From NCBI GenBank assembly GCA_903837785.1, contig CAILVY010000020.1, positions 1 through 51,077 of the forward strand: DNA of 51,077 bases. The letters are read 5' to 3'. The translations under genes and the position numbers were made by a program. Each line of letters opens with the position of its first letter. The stretch's first letter is position 1. Below the pieces are notes generated by a model. That model made no database searches, was not told where the DNA came from, and saw only the letters and a program-made list of their open reading frames with translations. Shown piece by piece: positions 1 through 8,677 of the stretch. The stretch is from Candidatus Hydrogenedentota bacterium (GTDB taxonomy: Bacteria > Hydrogenedentota > Hydrogenedentia > Hydrogenedentales > CAILVY01).

Positions 1-116
1 CCGCGGCTCCCGCGGCAGAGACCCCGGCGGCCCCCGCAGCAGAGACCCCCGCGGCCCCCGCGGCGGAAGCGCCCGCGGCCCCCGCGGCTCCGGCCCCAGC
101 GAATACGCCGCAGTAA
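1..116 (+). CDS. C-terminal tail of an Ala/Pro-rich protein (5' end outside window)
   Basis: The frame starting at base 3 is open from the window edge to a TAA at 114-116 and encodes only alanine, proline, glutamate and threonine before ending in ANTPQ. The tail is built from an eight-residue repeat of the type PAAETPAA. Such tails are common as flexible C-terminal extensions of ribosomal, translation or envelope proteins, so the tail does not identify the protein. A strong terminator follows 16 bases downstream, which supports this being the true end of a transcription unit. Confidence 0.6.
   Translation, partial: AAPAAETPAAPAAETPAAPAAEAPAAPAAPAPANTPQ
9..104 (+). repeat. Four tandem 24-bp units encoding Ala/Pro/Glu octapeptides
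   Basis: Read in the frame of the partial gene, residues 3-34 divide into PAAETPAA, PAAETPAA, PAAEAPAA and PAAPAPAN. The units drift in sequence towards the stop codon. The array may extend left beyond the window. Confidence 0.6.
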
Positions 117-132
117 CAGAAACGGACATCAA

Positions 133-172
133 CTCAGGCCCAGGGACACTGCCTTGGGCCTGAGCGTTTTTT
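133..172 (+). terminator. Rho-independent terminator
   Basis: A perfect 10-bp stem (CTCAGGCCCA at 133-142 with TGGGCCTGAG at 155-164) closes a 12-base loop and is followed by six T residues at 167-172. It ends the Ala/Pro-rich gene and separates it from murA. Confidence 0.85.
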
Positions 173-199
173 GGGAACGTTCCTCCCGTAGTGTAGGAT
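171..199 (+). promoter_or_regulatory. Candidate sigma-70 promoter for murA
   Basis: TTGGGA at 171-176 is followed after 17 bases by TAGGAT at 194-199, 71 bases before the murA start. The spacing and TAnnnT -10 match other candidate promoters in this window. The -35 box is imperfect and overlaps the T tract of the terminator. Confidence 0.4.
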
Positions 200-270
200 T
201 AAGCACACGGCCGGGCCCGCCGTGACGCGCGGGCGGCGGCGTTCCTGCACACGAACACGGAGACTCCAGG

Positions 271-1524
271 TTGGACAAGATACTGATTCGCGGCGGTACT
301 CCGCTCAAGGGAGCAGTGCATGTACGCGGCGCGAAGAATGCCGCCTTGCCGCTGATGGCCGCCTCCATCATGGCGGAAGCGCCGTGCACGCTGCACAACA
401 TGCCCTGCCTCCACGACGTGTTCACGATGGACAAGCTGCTCTCGAACATGGGCATGGAGATCGAGTTTACGGGCCGTTACATGACGCTCACGCCCGCGGG
501 TCTCACATCGCCCGAGGCGCCCTACGAACTCGTGCGCAAGATGCGGGCGTCGTTCTTCGTGCTCGGTCCGCTCCTCGCACGTTTCGGCAGAGCGCGCGTG
601 TCGCTGCCCGGCGGTTGCGCCATCGGCACCCGGCCCGTGGACATACATCTCAAGGGCCTCGAGGCGCTCGGGGCCAGGATATGCATAGAAAGCGGCTATG
701 TGGTGGCCGAAGGCGCACTGCAGGGCGCGAACTACGCGCTCGATTTCCCGAGCGTGGGCGCGACGGAAAACCTGCTGATGGCGGCGTGCCGGGCCAAAGG
801 CGTGACACGCCTCACGAACGTTGCACGCGAACCCGAAATTGAAGATATCGCCCATTTCCTGAACGGCATGGGCGCCCAGATCTCCGGCGCGGGTACCGAC
901 ATGATCACTATCGTCGGCGTCGATTCGCTCGGCGGTGCGGAACATGTCGTGATGCCGGACCGCATCGAGGCCGGCACGTTTCTGTGCGCCGCCGTGGCGA
1001 CGCGCGGCGACGTGACTGTGTTCAACGCCAACGCCGATCATCTGCCGGCCTTCCTCGACAAGCTGCGCGAGACCGGGGCGGAGATCGACGTGCACGGCAG
1101 CCGCATCCGCGCGGCCGCGCCCAACGGCATCAAGGCAGTGGACATCGCCACCCGTCCCTATCCGGGCTTTGCCACTGACCTCCAGGCGCAGGTCATGGCG
1201 ATGCTCTGCTGTGCCGAGGGCGTCAGCCACATCAAGGAAACCGTCTTCGAGAACCGTTTCATGCAGGCGGCCGAATTGATACGCATGGGCGCGGACATCA
1301 GCCTGGACGGCAACACGGCCATCGTGCGCGGCGTGCCGCGCTTGAGCGGCGCGCCCATCATGGCCTCGGACTTGCGCGCCAGTGCGTCCCTCGTCATTGC
1401 TGGGCTGATGGCCGATCAGGGCGCCACGGCGATTGCGCGCGTTTATCACATTGATCGCGGCTATGAGCGAATTGAGGAACGGCTCGCGGCGCTGGGCGCG
1501 TCCATCGAGCGGGTGCGAGAATAA
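271..1524 (+). CDS. murA: UDP-N-acetylglucosamine 1-carboxyvinyltransferase (MurA)
   Basis: MurA transfers the enolpyruvyl group of phosphoenolpyruvate to UDP-GlcNAc, the first committed step of peptidoglycan synthesis, in the cytosol. The 417-residue length matches the family (about 420). The substrate-binding Lys22-Asn23 pair sits in AKNAALP, and the catalytic, fosfomycin-reactive cysteine is Cys116 in the loop SLPGGCAIG. The later FATDLQAQ segment carries the conserved aspartate. Translation probably begins at a TTG at 271, since this places KILIRGG at the usual N terminus. It is transcribed with hisD 83 bases downstream. The Cys suggests fosfomycin sensitivity, in contrast with Asp-type MurA. 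Confidence 0.96.
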   Translation: MDKILIRGGTPLKGAVHVRGAKNAALPLMAASIMAEAPCTLHNMPCLHDVFTMDKLLSNMGMEIEFTGRYMTLTPAGLTSPEAPYELVRKMRASFFVLGPLLARFGRARVSLPGGCAIGTRPVDIHLKGLEALGARICIESGYVVAEGALQGANYALDFPSVGATENLLMAACRAKGVTRLTNVAREPEIEDIAHFLNGMGAQISGAGTDMITIVGVDSLGGAEHVVMPDRIEAGTFLCAAVATRGDVTVFNANADHLPAFLDKLRETGAEIDVHGSRIRAAAPNGIKAVDIATRPYPGFATDLQAQVMAMLCCAEGVSHIKETVFENRFMQAAELIRMGADISLDGNTAIVRGVPRLSGAPIMASDLRASASLVIAGLMADQGATAIARVYHIDRGYERIEERLAALGASIERVRE

Positions 1525-1607
1525 ACGCAGGGGGAGTGTCGTTGATCCGAAGGGTGATCCAACGGCGCAATCCCCGCACGACAGCACGAATTGAATAGGA
1601 AGTTGCC

Positions 1608-2909
1608 ATGCAATGCATTCAAATAATCGATGATGCCTCCTACCGCACGGCGGTCGAGTTCATTCTCGCCCGGAGCGAAGCGGCAGCGGACACCCCCGTC
1701 CGCGAAAAGCTTGACAGCGTCAAGGCGATCGTCGATGCAGTCCGGAACGACGGCGATGCCGCCGTGGCCGAGTTCACCGCACGATTTGACGGCGTCGCAT
1801 TGCGTCCGGAGCAGTTCGAACTGGGCACGGACGAAATCGACGCGGCGGTCAGGCAGGTAGAGCCGCGGCTCATCGCAATCCTGGAGCGAGCCTACGAGAA
1901 TATCCGGCGATTCCATGCAAGGAACCTGCGCGAATCCTGGGAAGAGGCCTTTGAAGACGGGTCGGTGCTTGGCCAGCGCATCACGCCCATCGAGAGCGCG
2001 GGCGTCTACGTTCCGGGCGGCAAAGCCTACTATCCCTCCTCGGTGCTCATGAATATCGCCCCTGCCCGCGTTGCAGGGGTCAAAGAGATTGTCATGGTCT
2101 CCCCGCCTTCGTATCAGGGCAGCATTCACCCCGTCGTGCTGGCCGCGGCGCGCATTGCGGGCGCCACGCGCGTCTTCCGCATCGGCGGGGCGCAGGCCGT
2201 CGCCGCCCTCGCGTATGGCACGGAGCGCATTCCGGCCGTCACGAAGATCACCGGCCCCGGCAACACGTATGTCACCGCGGCCAAGGCGCTCGTGCGCAAT
2301 GTCGTCGAAATTGACAGCGAGGCCGGGCCGTCGGAAGTCGTGGTGATCGCTGACGCCAACGCCAAGCCCGCGCATGTCGCCGCGGAACTGCTTGCGCAGG
2401 CCGAACACGATGAAGAAGCCTGCTGCGTGCTCATGACGCCCTCGATGGAACTCGTGGACGCCGTCCGCCAGCGGCTTGAGTCCGAAATAGCGCGGCTGCC
2501 GCGCCAGGACATGATGCGCGCGGCACTCGATAGCTGCGGCGCATTTATCGTCGTGCGTTCGATGGAGGAAGCCGTCGCGCTCACAAATCTCTTCGCCCCG
2601 GAACACCTCAGCATCCAGGCGGAGTTTCCTCGGAAACTCGCGGATCGGATCGACAACGCCGGCGCCATGATGCTCGGCGCCATGACGCCGGTGGCCGTCG
2701 GCGACTACTATGCGGGACCCAACCACATCCTGCCCACGCGCCGCCGCGCCCGCTTCTCCTCGCCATTGACCGCCGAGGATTTTCGCAAAGTGAGCAGCGT
2801 TCTGTATTACACGCGCGAGCGCCTCGAGAACGCCGCCGAGGACATCATGGCCCTCGCGGCGGCGGAAGGACTCGAAGCCCACGCGCGTTCCGTGGAGGTG
2901 CGTCTATGA
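1608..2909 (+). CDS. hisD: Histidinol dehydrogenase (HisD)
   Basis: HisD performs the last two oxidations of histidine biosynthesis, L-histidinol to L-histidine, using two NAD and a zinc ion. At 433 residues it is full length. By comparison with the E. coli enzyme, the zinc ligands map to Gln264 and His267 (LLAQAEHDEE), Asp366 (VAVGDYY) and His425 (GLEAHARS). The catalytic Glu332-His333 pair is in NLFAPEHLS. ATG at 1608 is preceded by a TAGGAAG ribosome-binding site. Its stop overlaps the hisC start (ATGA), so the two are translationally coupled. Other his genes are not in the window. Confidence 0.96.
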   Translation: MQCIQIIDDASYRTAVEFILARSEAAADTPVREKLDSVKAIVDAVRNDGDAAVAEFTARFDGVALRPEQFELGTDEIDAAVRQVEPRLIAILERAYENIRRFHARNLRESWEEAFEDGSVLGQRITPIESAGVYVPGGKAYYPSSVLMNIAPARVAGVKEIVMVSPPSYQGSIHPVVLAAARIAGATRVFRIGGAQAVAALAYGTERIPAVTKITGPGNTYVTAAKALVRNVVEIDSEAGPSEVVVIADANAKPAHVAAELLAQAEHDEEACCVLMTPSMELVDAVRQRLESEIARLPRQDMMRAALDSCGAFIVVRSMEEAVALTNLFAPEHLSIQAEFPRKLADRIDNAGAMMLGAMTPVAVGDYYAGPNHILPTRRRARFSSPLTAEDFRKVSSVLYYTRERLENAAEDIMALAAAEGLEAHARSVEVRL

Positions 2910-3955
2910 AATATGGCCGGGCAATCTTGAAGGATGTCGAGGGCTATGTTCCCGGCGAGCAGCCGAAGCACGGCAACATCATCAAGCTGAACACGAACGA
3001 GAACCCGTATCCGCCCTCGCCCAAAGTGATGGACGTTCTCCGCCAGATCGGGCCGGATGCGCTGCGGAAGTATCCCGATCCTGCCGCGGCGAAGTTCCGG
3101 GAAACCTATGCGCGCCATTTCGACTATCCCGGGCCGGAATGGGTGCTGCTGGGCAATGGCATGGATGAGTTGCTGGCGCTCGCGATCCGCACGTTTGTCG
3201 ATCCCGGCGACGCAGTGCTGGCGTCGTATCCCACGTACTCGCTCTATGAGGTACTCTGCCAATTGCACGATTGCCGCATGGAGTACGTGGATCTGGATGA
3301 ACGTTTCCAATTGACTGAGCGCTTCTTCGGCTGTGCGGCCCGGATGTGCCTGCTGACCCGGCCCAACGCCCCCAGTGGCGTTTCCTCCCCCCGGGAGGAC
3401 GTCGAGCGGCTTTGCCGCACGTTTGACGGCATCGTGGTGATCGACGAAGCCTATGTCGATTTCGCTGACGACGACTGTATGGATTTCCCCAAGCGCTTTG
3501 ATAATGCCGTGGTCATGCGCACGTTCTCGAAGTCATTCAGCCTGGCCGGGATGCGGCTCGGAACCGCCGTCGCTCGCCCCGAGGTGATCCAGGAGCTGCT
3601 AAAGGTTAAGGACTCCTACAACATGGACGCCGTCAGCCAGGCGGTCGCGCTCGCGGCCCTCGAGGACTACGGCTACATGCAGGCGAACGCCGCCAAGGTT
3701 CGTGCGACGCGCGCGCGCCTCCGCGCGGCACTCATCGCGCTGGGCTTCACTGTGCCGGAATCGCAGAGCAACTTCCTTCTGGCACAGTGGGATCGCAGTC
3801 CGTCCGCCCGCGAGATTTTCGATGCATTGCGCGCGCAGAATATTGTCGTGCGCTATTTCAATTTGCGCCGGCTGCAAAACGCCCTGCGCATCAGCGTGGG
3901 AACAGACGAAGAATGCGACGCGCTCCTCGATGCTCTCCGCGGGATCGTTGGGTAA
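2906..3955 (+). CDS. hisC: Histidinol-phosphate aminotransferase (HisC)
   Basis: This PLP-dependent class I/II aminotransferase converts imidazole-acetol phosphate and glutamate to histidinol phosphate. It has 349 residues, normal for HisC. The PLP lysine is Lys209 in RTFSKSFSLAG, the NENPY segment lies near residue 31, and the IDEAYVDF stretch with the cofactor-contacting aspartate is near residue 179. It overlaps hisD by four bases. HisC-type enzymes can also transaminate aromatic amino acids, but the coupling to hisD argues for histidine synthesis. Its stop lies only three bases from the stop of the convergent gene. Confidence 0.94.
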   Translation: MKYGRAILKDVEGYVPGEQPKHGNIIKLNTNENPYPPSPKVMDVLRQIGPDALRKYPDPAAAKFRETYARHFDYPGPEWVLLGNGMDELLALAIRTFVDPGDAVLASYPTYSLYEVLCQLHDCRMEYVDLDERFQLTERFFGCAARMCLLTRPNAPSGVSSPREDVERLCRTFDGIVVIDEAYVDFADDDCMDFPKRFDNAVVMRTFSKSFSLAGMRLGTAVARPEVIQELLKVKDSYNMDAVSQAVALAALEDYGYMQANAAKVRATRARLRAALIALGFTVPESQSNFLLAQWDRSPSAREIFDALRAQNIVVRYFNLRRLQNALRISVGTDEECDALLDALRGIVG

Positions 3956-3958
3956 TCC

Positions 3959-5143
3959 TCACTCCGCGGGCAGCTCAGGCAGTTCGGGCGGCAATGCGGG
4001 TTCCGGCCATGCGCGCATGCTCCACGGCACGATCAGCACGCTGATCAGGGCGAAGGGAAGCAGCGCCAGCTCGATCCACCACATGGAAATCTTCCCTGGC
4101 AATTCGGCGAGGAGTGCCACGCCTGCCACCGTATCGAGAAGCGTCAGGAGCAGAAAGCCGCGCCACAGATAGTTCATCCTGCGCGCAGCGACGCCCAACA
4201 GCACGAGCGCGCGCGAGGCCACGTGGCACAGGATGGCCAGAACACGTTCCACCGGGCTGCACAACCAGAGCAGCGGGGTGGTGGCCATCAGCGGCACTGC
4301 CGCCGCGTACATTGCCGCCTGCGCTTGTTCCGGCAGCGGCACAAATATCATTGTGGCCGCGTTTGCCGCTCCCGCGAGTCCCAGCGCCAGCGCCTCGAAA
4401 GCCCCCGCGCCGATGCCGACCGCGATGGCCCGCGGCGCGTCGGTCACCTTCTTTCGCCAGATCAGCGCCCAGAGCACCACAATGCCGATCTCGAAAACGC
4501 CGGTAAGTGAACCGACGTAGAATCCGCCAATGATCAGGTAGGCCCGGTAAGATACGGCGGGTTTCAACGCAGTCAAGATGATTGGGTTCATGAGGATCGC
4601 CCAGGCGATCTTCAGTGCGACACCCAGCGCCCACAGCCCCGCGCCCAGCCAGAACCAACGCCACGGGACCCGGGTCCGCCACCACCAGCCCACGGCGAAG
4701 GCCAGCGCCACAAACATCATCAGGGGCCCCGCGAGCAACAAGGGATACAAGTCCCTCTTCTCGGGGATTTCGGCCACGACGCCTTGCCATTCACCGGCGC
4801 CCTCCTGCACAGAGAACTCGAAGCGTGCCCGGCCCGCTTCAGGGAAGGGGCCGAAGGTGCCCAGGAGCGTCGCGCGACCCGTCTCAAAGTCCTTCGCAGC
4901 GAGGACCTCTTCCTTGGCCCCGACGAACTTCACCGAGCCTTTTCCCGACGAGAAGGAGCCGGCAAAGGAGACCACAATACGCACATCGCCGGAAGGGAGG
5001 TCAAAGAAGAACGACTCGTGCTTCGTATGTCCCTCCGGGCCCAATTCCCCTCGCTCATTCAGGAGCACTTTCGCAGACGCCGAAACAGGAATCAGTCCGA
5101 TCCACAGGGCTGCAACCCAAGGTCCCCAGTGCCGCTTCCGCAT
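3959..5143 (-). CDS. Exported multi-pass membrane protein with a C-terminal YhfC-like domain
   Basis: The first 24 residues form a signal peptide ending in VSASA. Residues about 25-130 are a soluble, strand-rich extracytoplasmic region. From about residue 133 to the end there are seven or more hydrophobic segments separated by short basic loops. The segment AVGIGAGAFEALALGL resembles the glycine/glutamate motif of the YhfC family of putative intramembrane peptidases, but the histidine often seen there is absent. The C terminus is rich in Pro and Glu. The protein is transcribed convergently with hisC and divergently from the sialidase-like gene. The family call is from memory of the motif and is tentative. 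Confidence 0.55.
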   Translation of the reverse strand: MRKRHWGPWVAALWIGLIPVSASAKVLLNERGELGPEGHTKHESFFFDLPSGDVRIVVSFAGSFSSGKGSVKFVGAKEEVLAAKDFETGRATLLGTFGPFPEAGRARFEFSVQEGAGEWQGVVAEIPEKRDLYPLLLAGPLMMFVALAFAVGWWWRTRVPWRWFWLGAGLWALGVALKIAWAILMNPIILTALKPAVSYRAYLIIGGFYVGSLTGVFEIGIVVLWALIWRKKVTDAPRAIAVGIGAGAFEALALGLAGAANAATMIFVPLPEQAQAAMYAAAVPLMATTPLLWLCSPVERVLAILCHVASRALVLLGVAARRMNYLWRGFLLLTLLDTVAGVALLAELPGKISMWWIELALLPFALISVLIVPWSMRAWPEPALPPELPELPAE

Positions 5144-5276
5144 GCTTCCTCCTTCCGGACGGCAACGTCCTGACAGCCATCATAGGACAACATCGCCGCA
5201 CTATGCACGTCAGGCGAAAGATGAACCTCACTCAACGTTTGCGCCCTTGCGCCAAACGAACCCGGCGAACCCTGAG

Positions 5277-5306
5277 TTGACCCACCCCTCGATCAGTCGT
5301 TACGCT
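5277..5306 (+). promoter_or_regulatory. Candidate promoter for the sialidase-like gene
   Basis: TTGACC at 5277-5282, an 18-base spacer and TACGCT at 5301-5306 lie about 30 bases before the ATG at 5336. An AGGAG Shine-Dalgarno follows. Confidence 0.5.
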
Positions 5307-5335
5307 ACTTCCATTCCAACTCAGGAGTCTCGCTC

Positions 5336-6400
5336 ATGCGTTCAGGCCTTCTATTACTTGGCATGTCGTTCTTCCTCGCGGGCGGCGTTTACGCCCAAGA
5401 AATCGAAATCAACAAAGTCTTCGGTTCCGAACTTCCGGGCGCGTACAAGCACCCCGCGTGCATCGCCGAATTGGCGAATGGCGACCTGTATATCTCGTAC
5501 TACGGGGGGTCGGGCGAATATGAACCGGACACGGCCGTGTACGGATCGCGGCAGAAGCCGGGGAGCAAAGAGTGGTCCCGGCCCGTGGTCATCGCCGATA
5601 CGCCGTTCTACTCCGACGGCAACCCGGTCGTGTGGCAGGCGCCGGATGGCCTTGTTTGGCTCTTTCATGTCGTCCGGTATGGCGATACGTGGTCGGATTC
5701 GCTAATCCACGCCAAGATCTCGAAGGACGGGGCCAATACGTGGTCCGATCCCTTCGTGCTCGGCCGTGAGAAGGGCATGATGGTTCGATCTCAGCCGATT
5801 GTCTTGAGCAATGGCGACTATCTCCTGCCCATCTACCACGAGACCGGGCACGACCGCGAAGTGGTGGGAGGCGACACGACCTCGCTCTTCTTGCGCTGCA
5901 ATCCCAAAACCATGACCTGGACGGAGAGTTCGCGCATCACGGCGCGGCTGGGTTGCCTCCAGCCGTCAGTGGTTCAAATCGACGACAACTACCTCATCAC
6001 GTACATGCGCCGGGGCGGGGGCTATGACCCGCGGACGGATGGCTACCTGGTTCGTTCCGAATCGCATGACGGCGGAAAGACCTGGGCCGAGGGCAAGGAC
6101 AGCGCGTTTCCCAACCCGAATGCGGCCACGGACTTCATCAAGCTGAAGAACGGCCACCTGCTGCTTGTCTACAACGACAGCATGAACGACCGCATGCCGC
6201 TGACGGTTTCCATCTCCACGGACAACGACATGACCTATCCCTTCAAGCGGAACATACTGGAGGGGGAGGATGATCTTGCGTATCCCTTTGCCATCCAAAG
6301 CCGCGACGGGAAGATACACATCGTATTCACCTCCAAAGGCCGCAGCCAGGTCAATCATGCCGTCTTTGAAGAGCGTGCCATCACCGGCAAGGCAGAGTAG
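5336..6400 (+). CDS. Secreted sialidase-like (BNR/Asp-box) beta-propeller protein
   Basis: A signal peptide ends at VYAQ (residue 21), so the protein is exported. The remaining roughly 330 residues show the repeating strand pattern of a six-bladed sialidase-like propeller with Asp-box motifs SKDGANTW (129-136) and SHDGGKTW (243-250), and a degenerate one at STDNDMTY. Relatives are annotated as exo-alpha-sialidases or neuraminidase-like proteins, and many in this phylogenetic sphere act on other glycans. I could not identify the full catalytic Arg triad, so the substrate is open. It is monocistronic, with its own promoter, and its stop directly abuts that of the convergent CheW-CZB gene. Confidence 0.8.
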   Translation: MRSGLLLLGMSFFLAGGVYAQEIEINKVFGSELPGAYKHPACIAELANGDLYISYYGGSGEYEPDTAVYGSRQKPGSKEWSRPVVIADTPFYSDGNPVVWQAPDGLVWLFHVVRYGDTWSDSLIHAKISKDGANTWSDPFVLGREKGMMVRSQPIVLSNGDYLLPIYHETGHDREVVGGDTTSLFLRCNPKTMTWTESSRITARLGCLQPSVVQIDDNYLITYMRRGGGYDPRTDGYLVRSESHDGGKTWAEGKDSAFPNPNAATDFIKLKNGHLLLVYNDSMNDRMPLTVSISTDNDMTYPFKRNILEGEDDLAYPFAIQSRDGKIHIVFTSKGRSQVNHAVFEERAITGKAE

Positions 6401-7243
6401 CTAGGAGTCTGCGGCACACAGCGAGCTGTCGGCCGTGCCGCGAACCGATTGAACCAGGAAATCCATGGACGGAATCATGATTAGGCTGTGATCCTTCATC
6501 CGCTCCGCGATGTATTCAACGGGCCTGCTGTTCGCCGTGCCCCATAGTCCGGGCGCCGGATGCAGATTCCGTCCCAAGTACTCGGCGGAGTCGATGGCAT
6601 CCGCCGTGACGGCAAAGCAGCAGGCGTCATATTCCAGGATGATCGCCAACTCCCGCTGCATCGCCATGAAACACGCCTGGAACTCTTGAAAAAGTCCCAC
6701 CATGGCTGCCAGCGCGCCATCTCGGGTCTTGTCGATTATGACCTGAGCGCGTGTCTGCTCCCCGGAGCGGGCGAGTTCCAGCACTTGACTTCCCACGGCG
6801 TGGACATTTCTGTGCGGCGTTTCAAATCGTTTGAGGAACCTCCGCAGTTCGAGATTGTCCGTCTGGAATGCGTCGTACCACTTGCCGAAGGCGCACTGAT
6901 GTGGATCCAGCGACAAGCGGAAGTCCCGCCCCTCGCGGGCGCACGATTCAAGCTCGGTCAGCCAGTTCCGGTGATCCTCCTCGCGTCTTGCCATCATTGC
7001 GATCAGTTCCTGGCACTCCTGGGATAACGACCGATGCCCCAAAAACACGCGCAAATCTACCACGGGCAACATCTTGCCGCGAAGCGGAAGGACGCCGCGG
7101 ATGTGTTCCGGGGAACCGGGCAGCGAAACCACCTGTTTCAGGGCGACCATTTCGCGCACATGCAGGCTGTGCAAACCGTACAGGTTGCCCTCCAGGCGGA
7201 AGGTAATCCAAGGGAGATTCGTTTCAGCGGCCCCTTGCAGCAT
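6401..7243 (-). CDS. CheW-like scaffold with inserted CZB zinc-binding domain (copy 1)
   Basis: Residues 11-70 match the first half of CheW (ITFRLEGNLYGL, HIRGVLPLRG, LPVVDLR). Residues about 80-195 are a chemoreceptor zinc-binding (CZB) domain with the expected ligands His91 (HRNW), Cys117 (CAFGKWY), His144 and His148 (HRNVH). Residues 199-262 return to CheW (LAIILEYDACCFAV to IPSMDFL). The zinc domain is therefore inserted in the middle of CheW. CheW couples chemoreceptors to the kinase CheA, and CZB domains sense zinc and hypochlorous acid in known proteins. GGAGGGA precedes the ATG. No receptor or CheA is visible nearby. The second copy lies about 420 bp upstream. Confidence 0.88.
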   Translation of the reverse strand: MLQGAAETNLPWITFRLEGNLYGLHSLHVREMVALKQVVSLPGSPEHIRGVLPLRGKMLPVVDLRVFLGHRSLSQECQELIAMMARREEDHRNWLTELESCAREGRDFRLSLDPHQCAFGKWYDAFQTDNLELRRFLKRFETPHRNVHAVGSQVLELARSGEQTRAQVIIDKTRDGALAAMVGLFQEFQACFMAMQRELAIILEYDACCFAVTADAIDSAEYLGRNLHPAPGLWGTANSRPVEYIAERMKDHSLIMIPSMDFLVQSVRGTADSSLCAADS

Positions 7244-7660
7244 CCTGACGCTCCCTCCTCACCGAGTCCTTAACGCACTCCGCATTCACCCTAAACACAC
7301 CGCAGATTCCGTAAGCGTATCTCTTGAAACCCGAGGATCCGCCTTTAGATTAACCACGCAGCGCTCAAAGACATTTCCGCTGACTCAGGAATGACCTTCA
7401 TTCTTCGATGGGCGTGCACCGGCCTGGTCGGCTAATGCTCCTAGTTCCTGACAGCTTGCCTGTCGTCGCGAGAATGGGTCCGAAACAACCGGATGCCGCG
7501 CAAGAAGGACCACAGACCGAAGTCATGGGTAAAGGCAGCAAATAGGCGCTCTGGAAGGCCATAGGGGCACCTGGAACCGGGGCCAGGCTTCGCGAAGAGC
7601 ATCTGCCCGTGACTCACCTTCCCGCGACTGTCCTCCGGGCATGCACCTCTCGTTCCGCGC
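7244..7660. other. 417-bp non-coding stretch between the two CheW-CZB genes
   Basis: No open frame with recognisable protein character and no convincing terminator was found. It presumably holds the promoter of copy 1 (read leftwards) and the transcription end of copy 2. Small inverted repeats such as CCTGG-N8-CCAGG near 7570 are too weak to name. Confidence 0.4.
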
Positions 7661-8479
7661 TCAGGACGCCGTGTTCTTCACCGCTTGGGCGAGGAAGCGC
7701 ATGGAGGGAATCAGGATAAGGCTCTTGTCTTTGGCGCGTTCCGCGATGAACTCAATTGGGGCTTCGGCTCCGCTGCCCCACAGGTTGGGCGCGGGCTTCA
7801 GCGTGCCGCCGAGCGATTCGGCCGATTCGATGGCGTCTGCCACAATGGCGAAGGTCTGCGATTCGTATTCCAGCACAATCGCAAGTTCCCGGCTGAGTTC
7901 CAGCGCGGAGCGCTGAAACTCCTGAAAGAGATCTATCATGGCGGACAAGGCGCCCTTTCGGGTCCGCTCGATCAGGTTGCGGGCGGCCTCGCGGTCGCCG
8001 GCGTGCATCAGATCAATCACCTGCTGTCCCACGGCATGGATGTGCCTATGCGGAAGGTCAAAGCGCATGAGCAGGATGGCCAACCCGGAATTGTCCGTCC
8101 TGAAGGCATCGTACCACTTGCCGAAGGCACACTGGTGCGGGTCGAGCTGCAGACGGAATTCGCGCCCTTCCTGAACGCACGCCTCCAATTCGGCCAGCCA
8201 ATTCCGGTGGTCCTGTTCGCGTTGTCCCATCATCGCGGCCAGTGCCCGGAGCTCATCCGGAAGTGAACGCATTCCGTACAGGACCCGCGTATCGACCAGT
8301 GTCAGCGTTCTTCCCCGCAGATTGATCAGGCCACGCACGTGGGGGGGCGCGCCCGGAAGGGCCACGACACTCGAGACGGGCAGTACCTCGCGCACATGCA
8401 GGCTATGCAGTCCGTAATGCGCGTCTTGAAGGCGAAAGGTGATATAGGGGAGGTCTGGAACAACAGATACTTCGGACAT
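7661..8479 (-). CDS. CheW-like scaffold with inserted CZB zinc-binding domain (copy 2)
   Basis: A 272-residue paralogue of the protein at 6401-7243. The two align without gaps over the first 210 residues and share the four zinc ligands at identical positions (His91, Cys117, His144, His148). CheW half one is residues 11-70 and half two about 199-262 (LAIVLEYESQTFAI to IPSMRFL). The open frame continues upstream for 200 codons, but ATG at 8479 is preceded by AAGGGAAG and starts exactly at the homologous point, so this start is preferred. The pair looks like a local tandem duplication, perhaps serving two receptor systems. Confidence 0.87.
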   Translation of the reverse strand: MSEVSVVPDLPYITFRLQDAHYGLHSLHVREVLPVSSVVALPGAPPHVRGLINLRGRTLTLVDTRVLYGMRSLPDELRALAAMMGQREQDHRNWLAELEACVQEGREFRLQLDPHQCAFGKWYDAFRTDNSGLAILLMRFDLPHRHIHAVGQQVIDLMHAGDREAARNLIERTRKGALSAMIDLFQEFQRSALELSRELAIVLEYESQTFAIVADAIESAESLGGTLKPAPNLWGSGAEAPIEFIAERAKDKSLILIPSMRFLAQAVKNTAS

Positions 8480-8568
8480 GTCTTCCCTTGAATTCCCGGC
8501 GAGCTGCACTTCAGCATCAAAAGAGAGTATACCGCAAGTTCCCCGCAAATTCCGAATGGGATCGAGTT

Positions 8569-8597
8569 TTGACCGGGCCCGGCACTTGCAGTATCCT
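8569..8597 (+). promoter_or_regulatory. Candidate promoter for the isomerase-epimerase unit
   Basis: TTGACC at 8569-8574, exactly 17 bases, then TATCCT at 8592-8597, 80 bases before the isomerase ATG. Confidence 0.5.
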
Positions 8598-8677
8598 GTA
8601 GGGAGCAGACCGGCGTGTATGGCCGGTGCCGTTCTGAGCATAGTGTGGCGATATCGCCGAGCGAGGAGAGTGTAACT

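Noticed and set aside
199..1587. Long open frame on the minus strand across murA (462 codons).
   Set aside because: Arg/His/Gly-rich shadow of a high-GC gene; murA on the + strand has all catalytic residues.
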